Origin: Sulfuricella sp. T08
Lineage (GTDB): Bacteria; Pseudomonadota; Gammaproteobacteria; Burkholderiales; Sulfuricellaceae
Assembly (NCBI RefSeq): GCF_000971475.1
Contig: NZ_DF967538.1
Coordinates: 1 to 48,085 of the forward strand
Direction of reading: 5' to 3'
Length of the DNA: 48,085 nt
Position 1 is the first letter of the stretch. Each line of letters opens with the position of its first letter. Position numbers and translations under genes: made by a program. Below the pieces are notes generated by a model, which saw only the letters and a list, made by a program, of their open reading frames with translations, was not told where the DNA came from and ran no database searches. Positions 7,839 to 16,289 of this stretch are shown piece after piece.

Positions 7839-8228
7839 TTAGCTGCGATGTTTATCGTGACGTAACTCGCGGCGGTCTTGATGGCGATCCATTTTGTCCG
7901 AATGCAACTCTTTACGATCTTTACGAAGATCTTTGCGATCGGCCTGAATGTCTTTATTATCTTTTCTTAATTCCGCCCGCTCTTTTTGGGCGTCAGCCTT
8001 ATCGCCAGCTTTGAAATCCTGCTTTAGTTCCTGGCGGTCCGCATTACGAGTTTTCAGATCCTTCCGTAGATCGGCTTTATCCTTCACCAAATCACTCTTA
8101 TCTTGGCGGATATCTCGGGTGTCTTTCTGAATGTCTGCACGGTCTTGCTTGATATCGTCTGCGTGAACGGGAACCATGAATGCAAAAGCAACTAATGCCG
8201 TCGCGGCGTAAAAGGACTTTTTCAGCAT
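7839..8228 (-). CDS. Small exported charged heptad-repeat protein
   Basis: 129 residues. A signal peptide (MLKKSFYAATALVAFAFMVPVHA) is followed by a mature part made almost wholly of seven-residue units. The pattern is (D/E)-(I/L)-x-(K/Q)-D-x-x, as in DIKQDRA, DIQKDTR, DIRQDKS, DLVKDKA, DLRKDLK and, later, ELRKDNK, DIQADRK, DLRKDRK and ELHSDKM. With one hydrophobic residue per heptad it should form a long charged helix or a weak coiled coil. The C-terminus becomes His/Arg-rich (DRHQDRRELRHDKHRS). I do not recognise a characterised family. Periplasmic chaperone or metal/acid buffering roles are only guesses. The start at 8228 follows GGAGA; an in-frame start exists at 8270. Confidence 0.8.
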   Translation of the reverse strand: MLKKSFYAATALVAFAFMVPVHADDIKQDRADIQKDTRDIRQDKSDLVKDKADLRKDLKTRNADRQELKQDFKAGDKADAQKERAELRKDNKDIQADRKDLRKDRKELHSDKMDRHQDRRELRHDKHRS

Positions 8229-8371
8229 TTTGAATCTCCAGGTTTGGTTGAAATTTGTGGTTGTCACCAATTCTTATTGGCTAGGTCAATTAACGACCGA
8301 TACAAATTTTGGTTAACGCGGAAAAGTGAAACAAAATGTAACAAGGACAGTTGGATTTCAGGTGGCATTGT

Positions 8372-9109
8372 TTAGTGGGAGCAGGTCACAGCCACCATGT
8401 GCAAACGCCAGCGGATGGGAGGTTGCAAGGAAAGCCAGCCGACGGGCGAAGCATTGGCCACCAAAACTTCCCGCAGCCCCTCTTCTGCCCCGAGCCCCAA
8501 GGCTTGAGCAGCTTGACGATCAGCTCGCAGTTCAAAAAACCAATGTATGGCCAGCCAGCACACGAGAAATCCAGCCGAGCCGAGCCAAGTCATCGCGTCC
8601 CAGGGCGTATCGGGAAACGCCACCGTCAACACCAGTACCGGCAATAGAGCAGCCAGGCGCTGGGCCAAGCGGCTATGCACCAAGGCACGCGCCAAGAGAA
8701 AGCGTAGCCCGTTTATCCCAAGTTGCTCCGCCAAGGCGGAAGAGATAAAAACCTGGCTTTGTCCAGGCAACAATCCGGCAGTGACGATGAACGGGGCTGA
8801 ATATTCCGCCAGAATGACTGGTATCTCGGCCAGTTGGACATGCCCTTTGCTCTTGTGCAGCTCTGACAGAGCCCAGTCCACAGCTTGACGTAACGGCCCG
8901 ACAACCACCTTCTTCACAACGAGTGCCCGGCAGATAGCTGGCCCGTACCAGAACCACGCCATCACCAGTGTCCCCTGATAAAGATTGTAAAGCAGCAAAT
9001 AGGTCGCGTTCTTGTCCCAGGCCGCAGGCGCGAAAAGGCCCGGTCCATAAAAGGCCAGGGAACTGACCAGCAGGAATATCCAAGTGCGCCGAGGGGATGA
9101 AGGAATCAT
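8372..9109 (-). CDS. M48/M56-like membrane metallopeptidase homologue with lost zinc site
   Basis: A 245-residue protein with two N-terminal membrane segments (about 10-30 and 37-57). A peptidase-like domain follows with APFIVTAGLLPGQSQVFISSAL, the strand that precedes the active helix in M48/M56 enzymes. Further membrane segments lie around 150-192. The helix that should carry HExxH reads RALVH (141-145), so the first His and the catalytic Glu are gone. The later zinc-ligand motif ELRADR (193-198) is kept. I infer a catalytically inactive homologue. I chose the ATG at 9109 because the alternative GTG at 9196 would overlap the recombinase gene. Its role is unknown. Confidence 0.65.
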   Translation of the reverse strand: MIPSSPRRTWIFLLVSSLAFYGPGLFAPAAWDKNATYLLLYNLYQGTLVMAWFWYGPAICRALVVKKVVVGPLRQAVDWALSELHKSKGHVQLAEIPVILAEYSAPFIVTAGLLPGQSQVFISSALAEQLGINGLRFLLARALVHSRLAQRLAALLPVLVLTVAFPDTPWDAMTWLGSAGFLVCWLAIHWFFELRADRQAAQALGLGAEEGLREVLVANASPVGWLSLQPPIRWRLHMVAVTCSH

Positions 9110-9153
9110 TGTTCTATTGTGCCACGAACTCTTCTGGGCATATTCAAGTCTCT

Positions 9154-9855
9154 CTATACACTGGGGACGATTCGTTTCTGATACCTTAGCGACCACCTAT
9201 CCAGATGGCCGCTGGTTAGAGCAAGAATATATACTTCCGTCTGCTCGGCAATCTCCAAGGCATCATCGACCTCGATGCCAAGATACCGAACGGTGCTCTC
9301 CAGTTTGGTATGCCCGAGCAGCAGTTGAACAGCACGCAGGTTCTTGGTGCGTCGGTAAATCAATGTCGCTTTTGTTCTGCGCATGGTGTGAGTACCATAC
9401 GCCGATGGGTCCAAGCCAATCGAGGTAACCCATTTGTTGACTAGTCTGGCATATTGCCGTGTGGTGATGTGTGGCGAGGCATGTACCCGGCTCGAAAAAA
9501 GATACTGATCCGGCTTAAGCTGGGCCTTGGCAATCCAGGAGGATAGTGAATCACGTGTTTGGTCCGTGATCTCGAATTGCACCGGTCGCTGAGTCTTGCG
9601 TTGCATGACAATTGCTCGTGGTGCGATTTGGTTGCCATGGGTGATATCCAGCACCCGAAGTGCAACCAGATCACATCCACGCAACTTGCTATCAAGGGCT
9701 AGGTTGAACAACGCTAACTCCCGTGTTTGCCGGGTTAATTGAAGGCGGATTCGGATAGCCCAGATCTCCTTTAATTTTAGCGGTGGTTTTTGGCCGGTGA
9801 GTTTGCCCTTGTCCCAGGGAATATGGGCATGTGTGGTGTTTGAATTAACGTCCAT
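9154..9855 (-). CDS. Short tyrosine recombinase/integrase
   Basis: A 233-residue enzyme consisting essentially of the catalytic domain. The catalytic set is visible: R59 (SKLRGCDLVAL), K87, H156 and R159 in HTMRR, H182 (LLGHTKLEST), and nucleophile Y191 (VRYLGI). The usual SAM-like core-binding N-terminal domain is missing. In its place are about 45 residues beginning with a basic stretch (WDKGKLTGQKPPLKLKE). Short recombinases of this type occur as solitary genes in many proteobacteria. Here no cargo genes, attachment-site repeats or adjacent tRNA mark an integrated element. GGAG lies just before the start. A C-terminal tail of about 30 residues follows the normal end of the fold. Confidence 0.88.
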   Translation of the reverse strand: MDVNSNTTHAHIPWDKGKLTGQKPPLKLKEIWAIRIRLQLTRQTRELALFNLALDSKLRGCDLVALRVLDITHGNQIAPRAIVMQRKTQRPVQFEITDQTRDSLSSWIAKAQLKPDQYLFSSRVHASPHITTRQYARLVNKWVTSIGLDPSAYGTHTMRRTKATLIYRRTKNLRAVQLLLGHTKLESTVRYLGIEVDDALEIAEQTEVYILALTSGHLDRWSLRYQKRIVPSV

Positions 9856-9962
9856 GATGAAGCTCCTTCAAGTTGGAAAGGAACTTCATTTACAGGGGTT
9901 GGGCAGTCGTTACACGGCGCCATTAGCCGATTTACCCTCTTTATTAAGGTCTGCTGAAGTGC

Positions 9963-9984
9963 CGTAAACGGACCGTGGTTTACG
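9963..9984. repeat. Inverted repeat CGTAAAC / GTTTACG
   Basis: Two perfect 7-base arms around an 8-base spacer lie 108 bases upstream of the recombinase start. The geometry is that of a tyrosine-recombinase core site, but I see no second copy nearby. It may be chance. Confidence 0.25.
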
Positions 9985-10130
9985 ATTCGCTAATGACTTT
10001 TCCTGGCACATTCCCGCCTCTACGGCCACTCACAATCTGATACTAGCCGATCATTGGACCAAGCAATCAGCTGGTTGCGTATGCATCATTTCGAGTGGCG
10101 CTTTTCTAGCCGAATTGCATCTGAAACCAT

Positions 10131-10475
10131 TTACTGAAGCTTGATGGCAGGAGGCTCTTTTTCGTGCTCGATAGTGACGAAATTCTGCTGTCGCGTCGAT
10201 TCTGACAGTTTCTCTTTCTGATCGCTGCAAGTGCGTTCAAGCTCTTCGATACGCCGCTTCTGGCGACCCAGCTGCCACTGCAAACGAACTGTGGCTGGCG
10301 TCGTAACCAGGGCAACGATGATCGCTCCCAATGCGAGCGCCAGCAACAGAACCAATGCCAGGGAACTGTCGAAACGCCATAACAGGAAATTGACTGTCAC
10401 CGGTACGTTGTTTTGCATGGCGAAGACGACGCCGGCTATGGCGACGAATATGGCAGCTATAATCTTTAGTTGCAT
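10131..10475 (-). CDS. LapA-domain (DUF1049) inner-membrane protein
   Basis: 114 residues with the LapA layout. An N-terminal membrane segment (MQLKIIAAIFVAIAGVVFAMQN) is followed by NNVPVTVNFLLWRF and a second membrane segment (about 36-60). A basic cytoplasmic coiled coil (about 64-95, RRIEELERTCSDQKEKL) completes it. In E. coli LapA works with LapB in the control of lipopolysaccharide synthesis; here no LapB is nearby. The gene lies 14 bases after the damaged antiporter gene on the same strand, so they were probably co-transcribed. Its position at the end of an ion-transport series suggests an accessory or stability role, but that is inference. Confidence 0.85.
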   Translation of the reverse strand: MQLKIIAAIFVAIAGVVFAMQNNVPVTVNFLLWRFDSSLALVLLLALALGAIIVALVTTPATVRLQWQLGRQKRRIEELERTCSDQKEKLSESTRQQNFVTIEHEKEPPAIKLQ

Positions 10476-10489
10476 GGCACCTCCTGATC

Positions 10490-11691
10490 TCAGACTTGAT
10501 TGGCGCGTTCTTCCATGAGCGCTGTCTTTTCACTCTCGGGCCGCAAACGGGCCACCGCTACCAAGGCCGACGAGGCCAGCACCACCAGCATGACGGTTCC
10601 ACCAAGGAAACTGGGCAACGGCAACACCTCCTTGGCATGCAGGGATAGTAGCACGGTGATCAGGCCGCGAGGAGCAATCCAGGTCAGGGAGCTGGCTAGA
10701 GAATGTCGGCTCACCCGCAGCATGCCGTAACGCCAACCGTAGACAACCAGCAGCACAAGCGCTGCCGCCAGCCAGGCACGAAGGGAAGCCAGGTCGGACA
10801 ATTCGGTCCAATAACCCAGGAGGATAAAAAAGAACCCGCGTACCGCAAAAGTGAGTTCCTGTACCAGAACCTTGAACTCCTTGAGCGTGGCACCATAGGT
10901 ATGGTCCATCCAGCTCTGCAGAGGGCGGAAGCGTGTAATCAGCGTAGGGTTGTTAAGCGCCAACCCGAAGAGCAGTACCAGAATGAGCGGAGATAAATGC
11001 TGCAAATTGCCTGCGGCATACAGACCGAAGAGACCCGCGAGCAGTGGAATAAATCGAATATGGCCATCGATACGCATCAGCAGGAGAGCCAGCGCAACTG
11101 CGCTGACCAATGCCAGCAGCAGGGACATCACGCCGCCTCCCACAAGCCCCAGCAGGATGCCGCCAGCCGAGCCATCGGAATTAATCAGGGCAAAGAACAC
11201 CAGCACCCCCAGGATGTCCGATGCCGAACTTTCATACACAACGAACTCACGTCCGTGAACAGGAAGAAAATCACTGCTCGGTATAGCGATAGCGCTGCTG
11301 ATAACGGCGAAGGGCACCGCGAGGATCAGAGCCTGTAATAGAGTCAGATGAAGTGTCATGACCGCGACAGACGCAAACACGGCAAGACAAAGAAAAAAAC
11401 CCGCGCCTACCATTATGTGGGCGCCAGCAGCCGCCCTCAGGCGATCCCGACGCAACTCGATATCAAGAGCGCCTTCCAGAACGATCAGGACCAGGCCAAT
11501 GGCACCAACGACAGGAACAATGATTCGAGTCCATCCAGCGCTAGACCGGTAGCCTTGAGCAGAGGCCTGCTAGCAAGCCCGGTAGCGATCATGACGATCA
11601 CTGAAGGGACGCCAGATACCCGGCTAAACCGCTCAATAGCAAAAGCGATCAGCGACACGACCGAAGCGACCAGAATGGCGGAATAAATCAT
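10490..11691 (-). pseudogene. CPA-type sodium/proton antiporter broken by a single-base frameshift
   Basis: The N-terminal part (start 11691) reads SVVSLIAFAIERFSR...LDGLES and then leaves frame. The antiporter frame resumes as IVPVVGAIGLVLIVLEGALDI and continues to the stop at 10490. The switch lies near 11521-11524, where one base appears to be missing. Restoring one base gives 401 codons without further stops, so the rest of the gene is intact. About ten hydrophobic segments and a conserved SSDFL stretch support a cation:proton antiporter of the CPA superfamily. The lesion is either a recent mutation or a sequencing error. It sits downstream of the DUF1538/PII-like genes and just upstream of lapA. 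Confidence 0.8.
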
Positions 11692-11813
11692 CGATCCCCT
11701 TATAGAGTTATTTTAGCGTGAGCCAGTCAGTATGAAGTTATGGAACAGGCCACAACTACCAAGCCAGACTTTCTGGTGGAGGAACAAACACACCGGCTGA
11801 TGGTTTTCTCTTG

Positions 11814-12143
11814 CTACAACTCGACTGGCTCGACGATAGGCATCAACCGAGTGGTTTTTTCCATGACGATCATGCCCGCATGGGGCTCATCGATCCCGGT
11901 GGCGAAATACAGGAAACGAAAAATTTCATCTGCGCGATCAACTGGCACCAGTACCGTGAAGATTTCCCGCTCGATATAGAAAAGCTTCTTTTTCTGGACA
12001 TTACCGACTCCGATCCCGCGCGCATGATGCACGAACGCGCAGTTGATGCCCATCTCCTTGTGCAGTTCCTCAAGCACGCGCTGCCCACGCCCGGCCGGGC
12101 AGAAACAGGTGATAGCCTTGTAAGGGGTTGCGCCCGGTTTCAT
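11814..12143 (-). CDS. PII-like signalling protein (second copy)
   Basis: A 109-residue small protein with the ferredoxin-like alpha/beta pattern of PII and PII-like (CPII/SbtB-type) regulators. Strand ITCFCPAGRG, helix VLEELHKEMGI, strand FVHHARGIGVG, a loop region, strand IFTVLVPVDRA and helix DEIFRFLYFAT can be followed in order. The GIGVG segment corresponds to the ring of glycines around the T-loop. The classical uridylylation Tyr segment is not recognisable. It overlaps the preceding PII-like gene by 4 bases (ATGA), so the two are coupled. I infer that it senses a nucleotide and acts on the DUF1538 transporter encoded upstream. It is clearly divergent from its neighbour and is not a recent duplicate. 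Confidence 0.8.
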   Translation of the reverse strand: MKPGATPYKAITCFCPAGRGQRVLEELHKEMGINCAFVHHARGIGVGNVQKKKLFYIEREIFTVLVPVDRADEIFRFLYFATGIDEPHAGMIVMEKTTRLMPIVEPVEL

Positions 12144-12508
12144 GATTCTGAATCGGTGAACTTTTCGATGAGTTCGGCCGGGATGTGGGTGGCCATTTTT
12201 TCCAGCGGCGTAATGTAGGCCATCCCCATGCCGGGGGTGTCGAGCTTGGCAGTGGTGAAGATTCGCTCGAAGATGTGGTCGGCCTGGTCGGTGGAGGCAA
12301 CGATGTAGATGACCTCCTTTTCCGCATTGACCGTCACGCCGAGAACGCCCATGTGGCGCTGGCGCACACCCATGCCGCGGGCATAAAACACCGTCGCGCC
12401 CTGCGCACCGGCTCTGCGGGCGGCACGCACCACTTCATCGGCCACGCCGCGCTGAACAATCGCCGTAATCAGCACGGCATCCGTCAATACTATAATTTCG
12501 TCGCTCAT
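12140..12508 (-). CDS. PII-like signalling protein (first copy)
   Basis: A 122-residue protein of the P-II superfamily. Strand VLITAIVQRGVADEVVRAAR leads to GATVFYARGMGVRQ and a T-loop-like stretch, then EVIYIVASTDQADHIFERIF and a C-terminal segment with GMGMAYITPLEKM. PII trimers bind ATP/ADP and 2-oxoglutarate or, in PII-like members, other nucleotides, and gate membrane transporters. It overlaps the DUF1538 gene end by 4 bases (12505-12508) and the second PII-like gene by 4 bases. I chose the ATG at 12508 for this coupling rather than the longer frame from 12559. Co-translation with the transporter is the strongest hint to its target. Confidence 0.85.
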   Translation of the reverse strand: MSDEIIVLTDAVLITAIVQRGVADEVVRAARRAGAQGATVFYARGMGVRQRHMGVLGVTVNAEKEVIYIVASTDQADHIFERIFTTAKLDTPGMGMAYITPLEKMATHIPAELIEKFTDSES

Positions 12509-14214
12509 TCGATCACCACCCTGGCCCGCCGGTTCAGGGCGGTTCTCATGCGTATCCACAATCCTACCGCCAGCACGCTGACGATCGGGCCTATCGACGC
12601 CATCGCTAGGACACCAAATCCATCCTGCACTCCGACAGCTTTGCCCAGCCCCACACCCAGCGCGAGCACCAGGGGCACTGTCACTGGCCCGGTAGTGACA
12701 CCCGCGCTATCCCAGGCAAGGTTGACGTGCTCCTCGCCGGAAAGAAGAGTCATAAACAGCGCGAGCACATAGCCGGGCAACAATAGCCAGGCAATCGGCA
12801 AATCGAAAATGATCTTGGCAACGCCGATCGCGGTACCGACACCTACCCCGAAGGCGACTGCCCTGATCAGGGTATTTTTGGTGAAAGCGCCATCGGTCAA
12901 TTCCTGTACCTTCATGCCCATGGCGTTCAGGGCAGGCTCGGCCAGCGTTGCGCCAAAACCCATCAACAGGGCGAACAGCAAGGTCAGGGCTATGCCGACA
13001 CCATGAGAATACAAAGGCGAACCCGGTACGGATTCAAAACGGGCGAATGAAGCCGGAAAGAGTTCACCGGCCTGTGCGCCGAGCGCGGTCAGGCCGTAAT
13101 CCTGGCCGATGGAGAACAGGGCCATGCCGAGAATGGCCAGCGAAACGCCATACACGATAATGTTGAGGTTCTGCTGCTTTTCCTTCAGCAGGAAACGCTG
13201 CACCACCCACAGGAACAGTACCAGCGGCAGGATCGCGCGCAACGCCATGGAAATATGGGCAAACGGCGTCATGTGCTGTCCATGCTCGCTGGGTGCGTTT
13301 GTCATCAGGCCTTCGAGTGGGATGTTTGCCATCCACCCCCATTCCACAAACAGACCCAGCAGCATCACCGCCATCACCGGGAACAAGGAGGCCAATGTAA
13401 CGATGCCAAAGCCCGAAAGCGGGTTGTCCTCCTGGCCGGTTGCCGCGGAAACACCGATACCGACTGCCAGAACCAGCGGAACCGTTACCGGCCCGGCGGT
13501 GATCGCACCGCAATCCCAAGCCAATCCGAGTATCGGGGCAAGCCTGGGATCGGATGCCAGGTATGCCGTCAGCATCAGGCACGGAGGCACTGTGATAAGC
13601 AGAATAGTTTTCAGGCGCCAGTTGAAATAGAAGCGCAGAATGCCGACCAGCACGGCGAGTCCGACCCCGACAGCTACGGCGAATACCAGCCAATGCACCC
13701 GGTCATGCAGAAGGCTATAAAGATGAGGTGCGGTTTCCGCGCTGGTCAGGCTGCCGGCCGCCTTGAGCGCCCCGATAGCCGGCTCGGCCAGCGTTACCGC
13801 GGCACCCAGCACAAAAGCCACCAGCATCACTGTCAGAAGGGAAGAGCGGCCCGGCATGGTATAGCCGATGTTCTCGCTGAACGGCATCAGGCCATGCTTC
13901 ACCCCTTCCATAAACAGCATCAAACCAGTCATGATGGACAACAGGCCCATGGCCACTATCGCAGGCTGCTGAACCTGAACGTTCAGCACCGCCAGCAGGA
14001 ACAGCACCATGAACACGGCCAGTGGCACTACCGCTTGAATCTGATCCAGAAAACGCAAACCGATATAAGGTGCGATCAGGCGATACATATCCACTGCACG
14101 CAGACGCAGGCGACGCCGCAACGGCGCATGTGCCGTCACCACATTGTAGCTGATGGCATGCTGCCGGTGCCGGACGGCGCCGAGATAGTCTCCGTAACGG
14201 ATGCGGGTATTCAT
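12505..14214 (-). CDS. DUF1538-family polytopic membrane transporter
   Basis: A 569-residue integral membrane protein with about 12-14 hydrophobic segments arranged as two related halves. Each half repeats glycine-rich signatures: LGAAVTLAEPAIGAL in the first and MGFGATLAEPALNAM in the second, each followed by a DCGAITAGPVTVPLVLA or DSAGVTTGPVTVPLVLA element. DUF1538 proteins (UmpA/UmpB) from a halophile have been reported to act as a two-component cation/proton antiporter. In that system the two halves are separate genes, so here they look fused. The start at 14212-14214 (MNTRIRYGDYL) was chosen over a long 5' extension that overlaps the divergent DUF294 gene. It is first of an operon with two PII-like genes. 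The cation is not deducible. Confidence 0.82.
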   Translation of the reverse strand: MNTRIRYGDYLGAVRHRQHAISYNVVTAHAPLRRRLRLRAVDMYRLIAPYIGLRFLDQIQAVVPLAVFMVLFLLAVLNVQVQQPAIVAMGLLSIMTGLMLFMEGVKHGLMPFSENIGYTMPGRSSLLTVMLVAFVLGAAVTLAEPAIGALKAAGSLTSAETAPHLYSLLHDRVHWLVFAVAVGVGLAVLVGILRFYFNWRLKTILLITVPPCLMLTAYLASDPRLAPILGLAWDCGAITAGPVTVPLVLAVGIGVSAATGQEDNPLSGFGIVTLASLFPVMAVMLLGLFVEWGWMANIPLEGLMTNAPSEHGQHMTPFAHISMALRAILPLVLFLWVVQRFLLKEKQQNLNIIVYGVSLAILGMALFSIGQDYGLTALGAQAGELFPASFARFESVPGSPLYSHGVGIALTLLFALLMGFGATLAEPALNAMGMKVQELTDGAFTKNTLIRAVAFGVGVGTAIGVAKIIFDLPIAWLLLPGYVLALFMTLLSGEEHVNLAWDSAGVTTGPVTVPLVLALGVGLGKAVGVQDGFGVLAMASIGPIVSVLAVGLWIRMRTALNRRARVVIE

Positions 14215-14373
14215 CGCTGGTTCGGGATTGAGACAGATGGTGAAAGTATCGCACACTCCGGCATGGCAACAAAGAATGCCTTTTGACGAAATCCGCCTGC
14301 CGGGGCTATGATCATTCCAGCCGCGAACTCTATGGCTTGCATCTGCGGTTTTAAAGTTAATAAGGATTCCGAT

Positions 14374-16284
14374 ATGGCCAGCGCACCGTCCAACTCCCTG
14401 ATCCATGCGACCATGGACCACCTTCGCCGCTTCGCCCCATTCGACCGGATGGAGCACGATCATCTGGTGTGGCTGGCGCAGCGGCTTTCCCTGGGCTATT
14501 ACGCCAAGGGCGAGGTGATCGCCTCGCCCGAGCAGGGGGTGGCGTCCCGCTTCCTGGTGATCAAGCAGGGCGTGGTTCAGGGCGAGCAGGATGTGGTCCG
14601 GGCCCAGGAAGATGCCGCCTGGCTGGAGCTGCACGAGGGCGAGTGCTTCCCCTTGGGCGCACTGCTGTCCAAACGCGGTGTCACCAGCACCTATCGCGCT
14701 AAGCAGGATGTGTTCTGCTACGAGCTCGCTGCGGCGGATTTCCATGAGCTGATCCATTTGTCGCCGCCCTTTCAGGATTTTTGTACACGTCGCATCGCTT
14801 CCCTGCTCGAGCAGTCGAAGCAGATCATCCAGGCGCAGTATGCGCATTCGAGTTCGGAGCAGCAGTCGCTGTCCAGCCCCCTGTCGGCGATCATTCGCCG
14901 GGATCCGGTGACGTGCGCACCTGAAACGCCGGTGAGGTTGGTGCTGGAAACGATGCATGCCCTGGGAATCGGTTCAATGGTCGCAGTCGATAACACGCAG
15001 AAACCGATCGGCATCTTCACCCTGCACGACGTACTCAACCGGGTCGCCCTGGCGCAACTCGACCTGGACCAGCCGATCTCTTCCGTGATGAGTAGCAGCC
15101 TCACCGCCCTGCCACCCCAGGCATTCGCCTACGAGGCGGCGCTGGAAATGGCTAAGCATGGTTTCCGCCATGTGCTGGTGACGCAGAATGGAAAGCTGGT
15201 CGGGGTGATTTCGGAGAAGGATTTGTTTACGCTGCAGCGGGTGGGCCTGCGCCAGATCAGCGCGGCCATCCGCGGGGCAAACGATATCACCGCATTGCAG
15301 CATGCCGCCGGCGACATCCGCCAGCTCGCCCACAACATGATGGCGCAAGGGGTGGCGGCGGAGCAACTGACCCAGTTCATCTCTACCTTGAACGATTTGT
15401 TGACAGTGCGAATTATCGAGATGGAGTGCTTGGCAGCGGGACTGTTAGACAGTGCGCTGTGCCATACGGGATTCTGCTGGATCGCGCTCGGTTCGGAGGG
15501 GCGATACGAGCAGACACTGAATACCGATCAGGATAACGGGATTATTTTCCAGGAGCCGGAAGGGACGACCGCCGAGCAGGTCCGCATTCAACTCCTGCCG
15601 ATCGCCAGACGCATCAACGAGGCGCTTGATGCCTGCGGTTTCCCGCTATGCAAGGGCAACATCATGGCGAGCAACCCGCAGTGGTGCCTTTCCCTGGGTG
15701 AATGGAAGGACAGATTCGCAGGCTGGATACAGCGTGGCGATGCGCCAGTCCTGCTCAACGCGACGATTTTCTTTGATTTCAGACCACTGTTCGGCAAGCA
15801 CGAACTGGCTGAGAAACTTCGTATCTGGCTGCATTCAACGATCAAGGAAAATCGGCTGTTTCTCAAGCACATGGCAGCCAACGCACTGGCCAATCAGCCC
15901 CCTCTCGGACTGGTGCGCGATTTTGTGGTGGGCGAGGAACATACCCTCGACCTCAAGCTCAAAGGCATCACCCCGTTCGTCGATGCGGCGCGGATATTCA
16001 GCCTGTATGCCGGAGCCGGAGAAACCAGCACTATTCGACGGCTACGCGCATCCGGCGCGCAATGGCATATCGACCCTGCCACGATGGAAGCCTGGATTGA
16101 CGCCTTCCTGTTTATCCAGTTGCTGCGCCTGCGGACACAGCACGATCAGGACGAAAGAAACGTGCCGCTATCCAACAAGATCGACCCTGACAGCCTCAAC
16201 GACCTCGACCGCCGCATCCTGAAAGAAGCTTTCCGCCAGGCACGCAAGCTGCAGGCAACACTTGAGAAATACTTCCAGTTTTAA
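14374..16284 (+). CDS. cNMP-binding/CBS/DUF294 nucleotidyltransferase-like regulator (copy 1)
   Basis: A 636-residue cytoplasmic protein. An N-terminal cyclic-nucleotide-binding domain (about 10-140, with EGECFPLGALLSKR) is followed by two CBS motifs (about 165-290, with IGIFTLHDVLNRV and LVGVISEKDLF). A DUF294 nucleotidyltransferase-like domain follows, with GSEGRYEQT at about 373 and TDQDNG, the GS...D-x-D pattern of GlnD/KNTase folds. A DUF294_C helical domain (DLKLKGITPFVDAARIFSL) ends it. Such proteins commonly sit beside SSS carboxylate symporters and are thought to sense and modify. The start at 14374 has AAGGA upstream. It is a close paralogue of the gene at 23308. Its stop is 6 bases from the converging kinase gene. 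Confidence 0.9.
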   Translation: MASAPSNSLIHATMDHLRRFAPFDRMEHDHLVWLAQRLSLGYYAKGEVIASPEQGVASRFLVIKQGVVQGEQDVVRAQEDAAWLELHEGECFPLGALLSKRGVTSTYRAKQDVFCYELAAADFHELIHLSPPFQDFCTRRIASLLEQSKQIIQAQYAHSSSEQQSLSSPLSAIIRRDPVTCAPETPVRLVLETMHALGIGSMVAVDNTQKPIGIFTLHDVLNRVALAQLDLDQPISSVMSSSLTALPPQAFAYEAALEMAKHGFRHVLVTQNGKLVGVISEKDLFTLQRVGLRQISAAIRGANDITALQHAAGDIRQLAHNMMAQGVAAEQLTQFISTLNDLLTVRIIEMECLAAGLLDSALCHTGFCWIALGSEGRYEQTLNTDQDNGIIFQEPEGTTAEQVRIQLLPIARRINEALDACGFPLCKGNIMASNPQWCLSLGEWKDRFAGWIQRGDAPVLLNATIFFDFRPLFGKHELAEKLRIWLHSTIKENRLFLKHMAANALANQPPLGLVRDFVVGEEHTLDLKLKGITPFVDAARIFSLYAGAGETSTIRRLRASGAQWHIDPATMEAWIDAFLFIQLLRLRTQHDQDERNVPLSNKIDPDSLNDLDRRILKEAFRQARKLQATLEKYFQF

Positions 16285-16289
16285 GAGCT

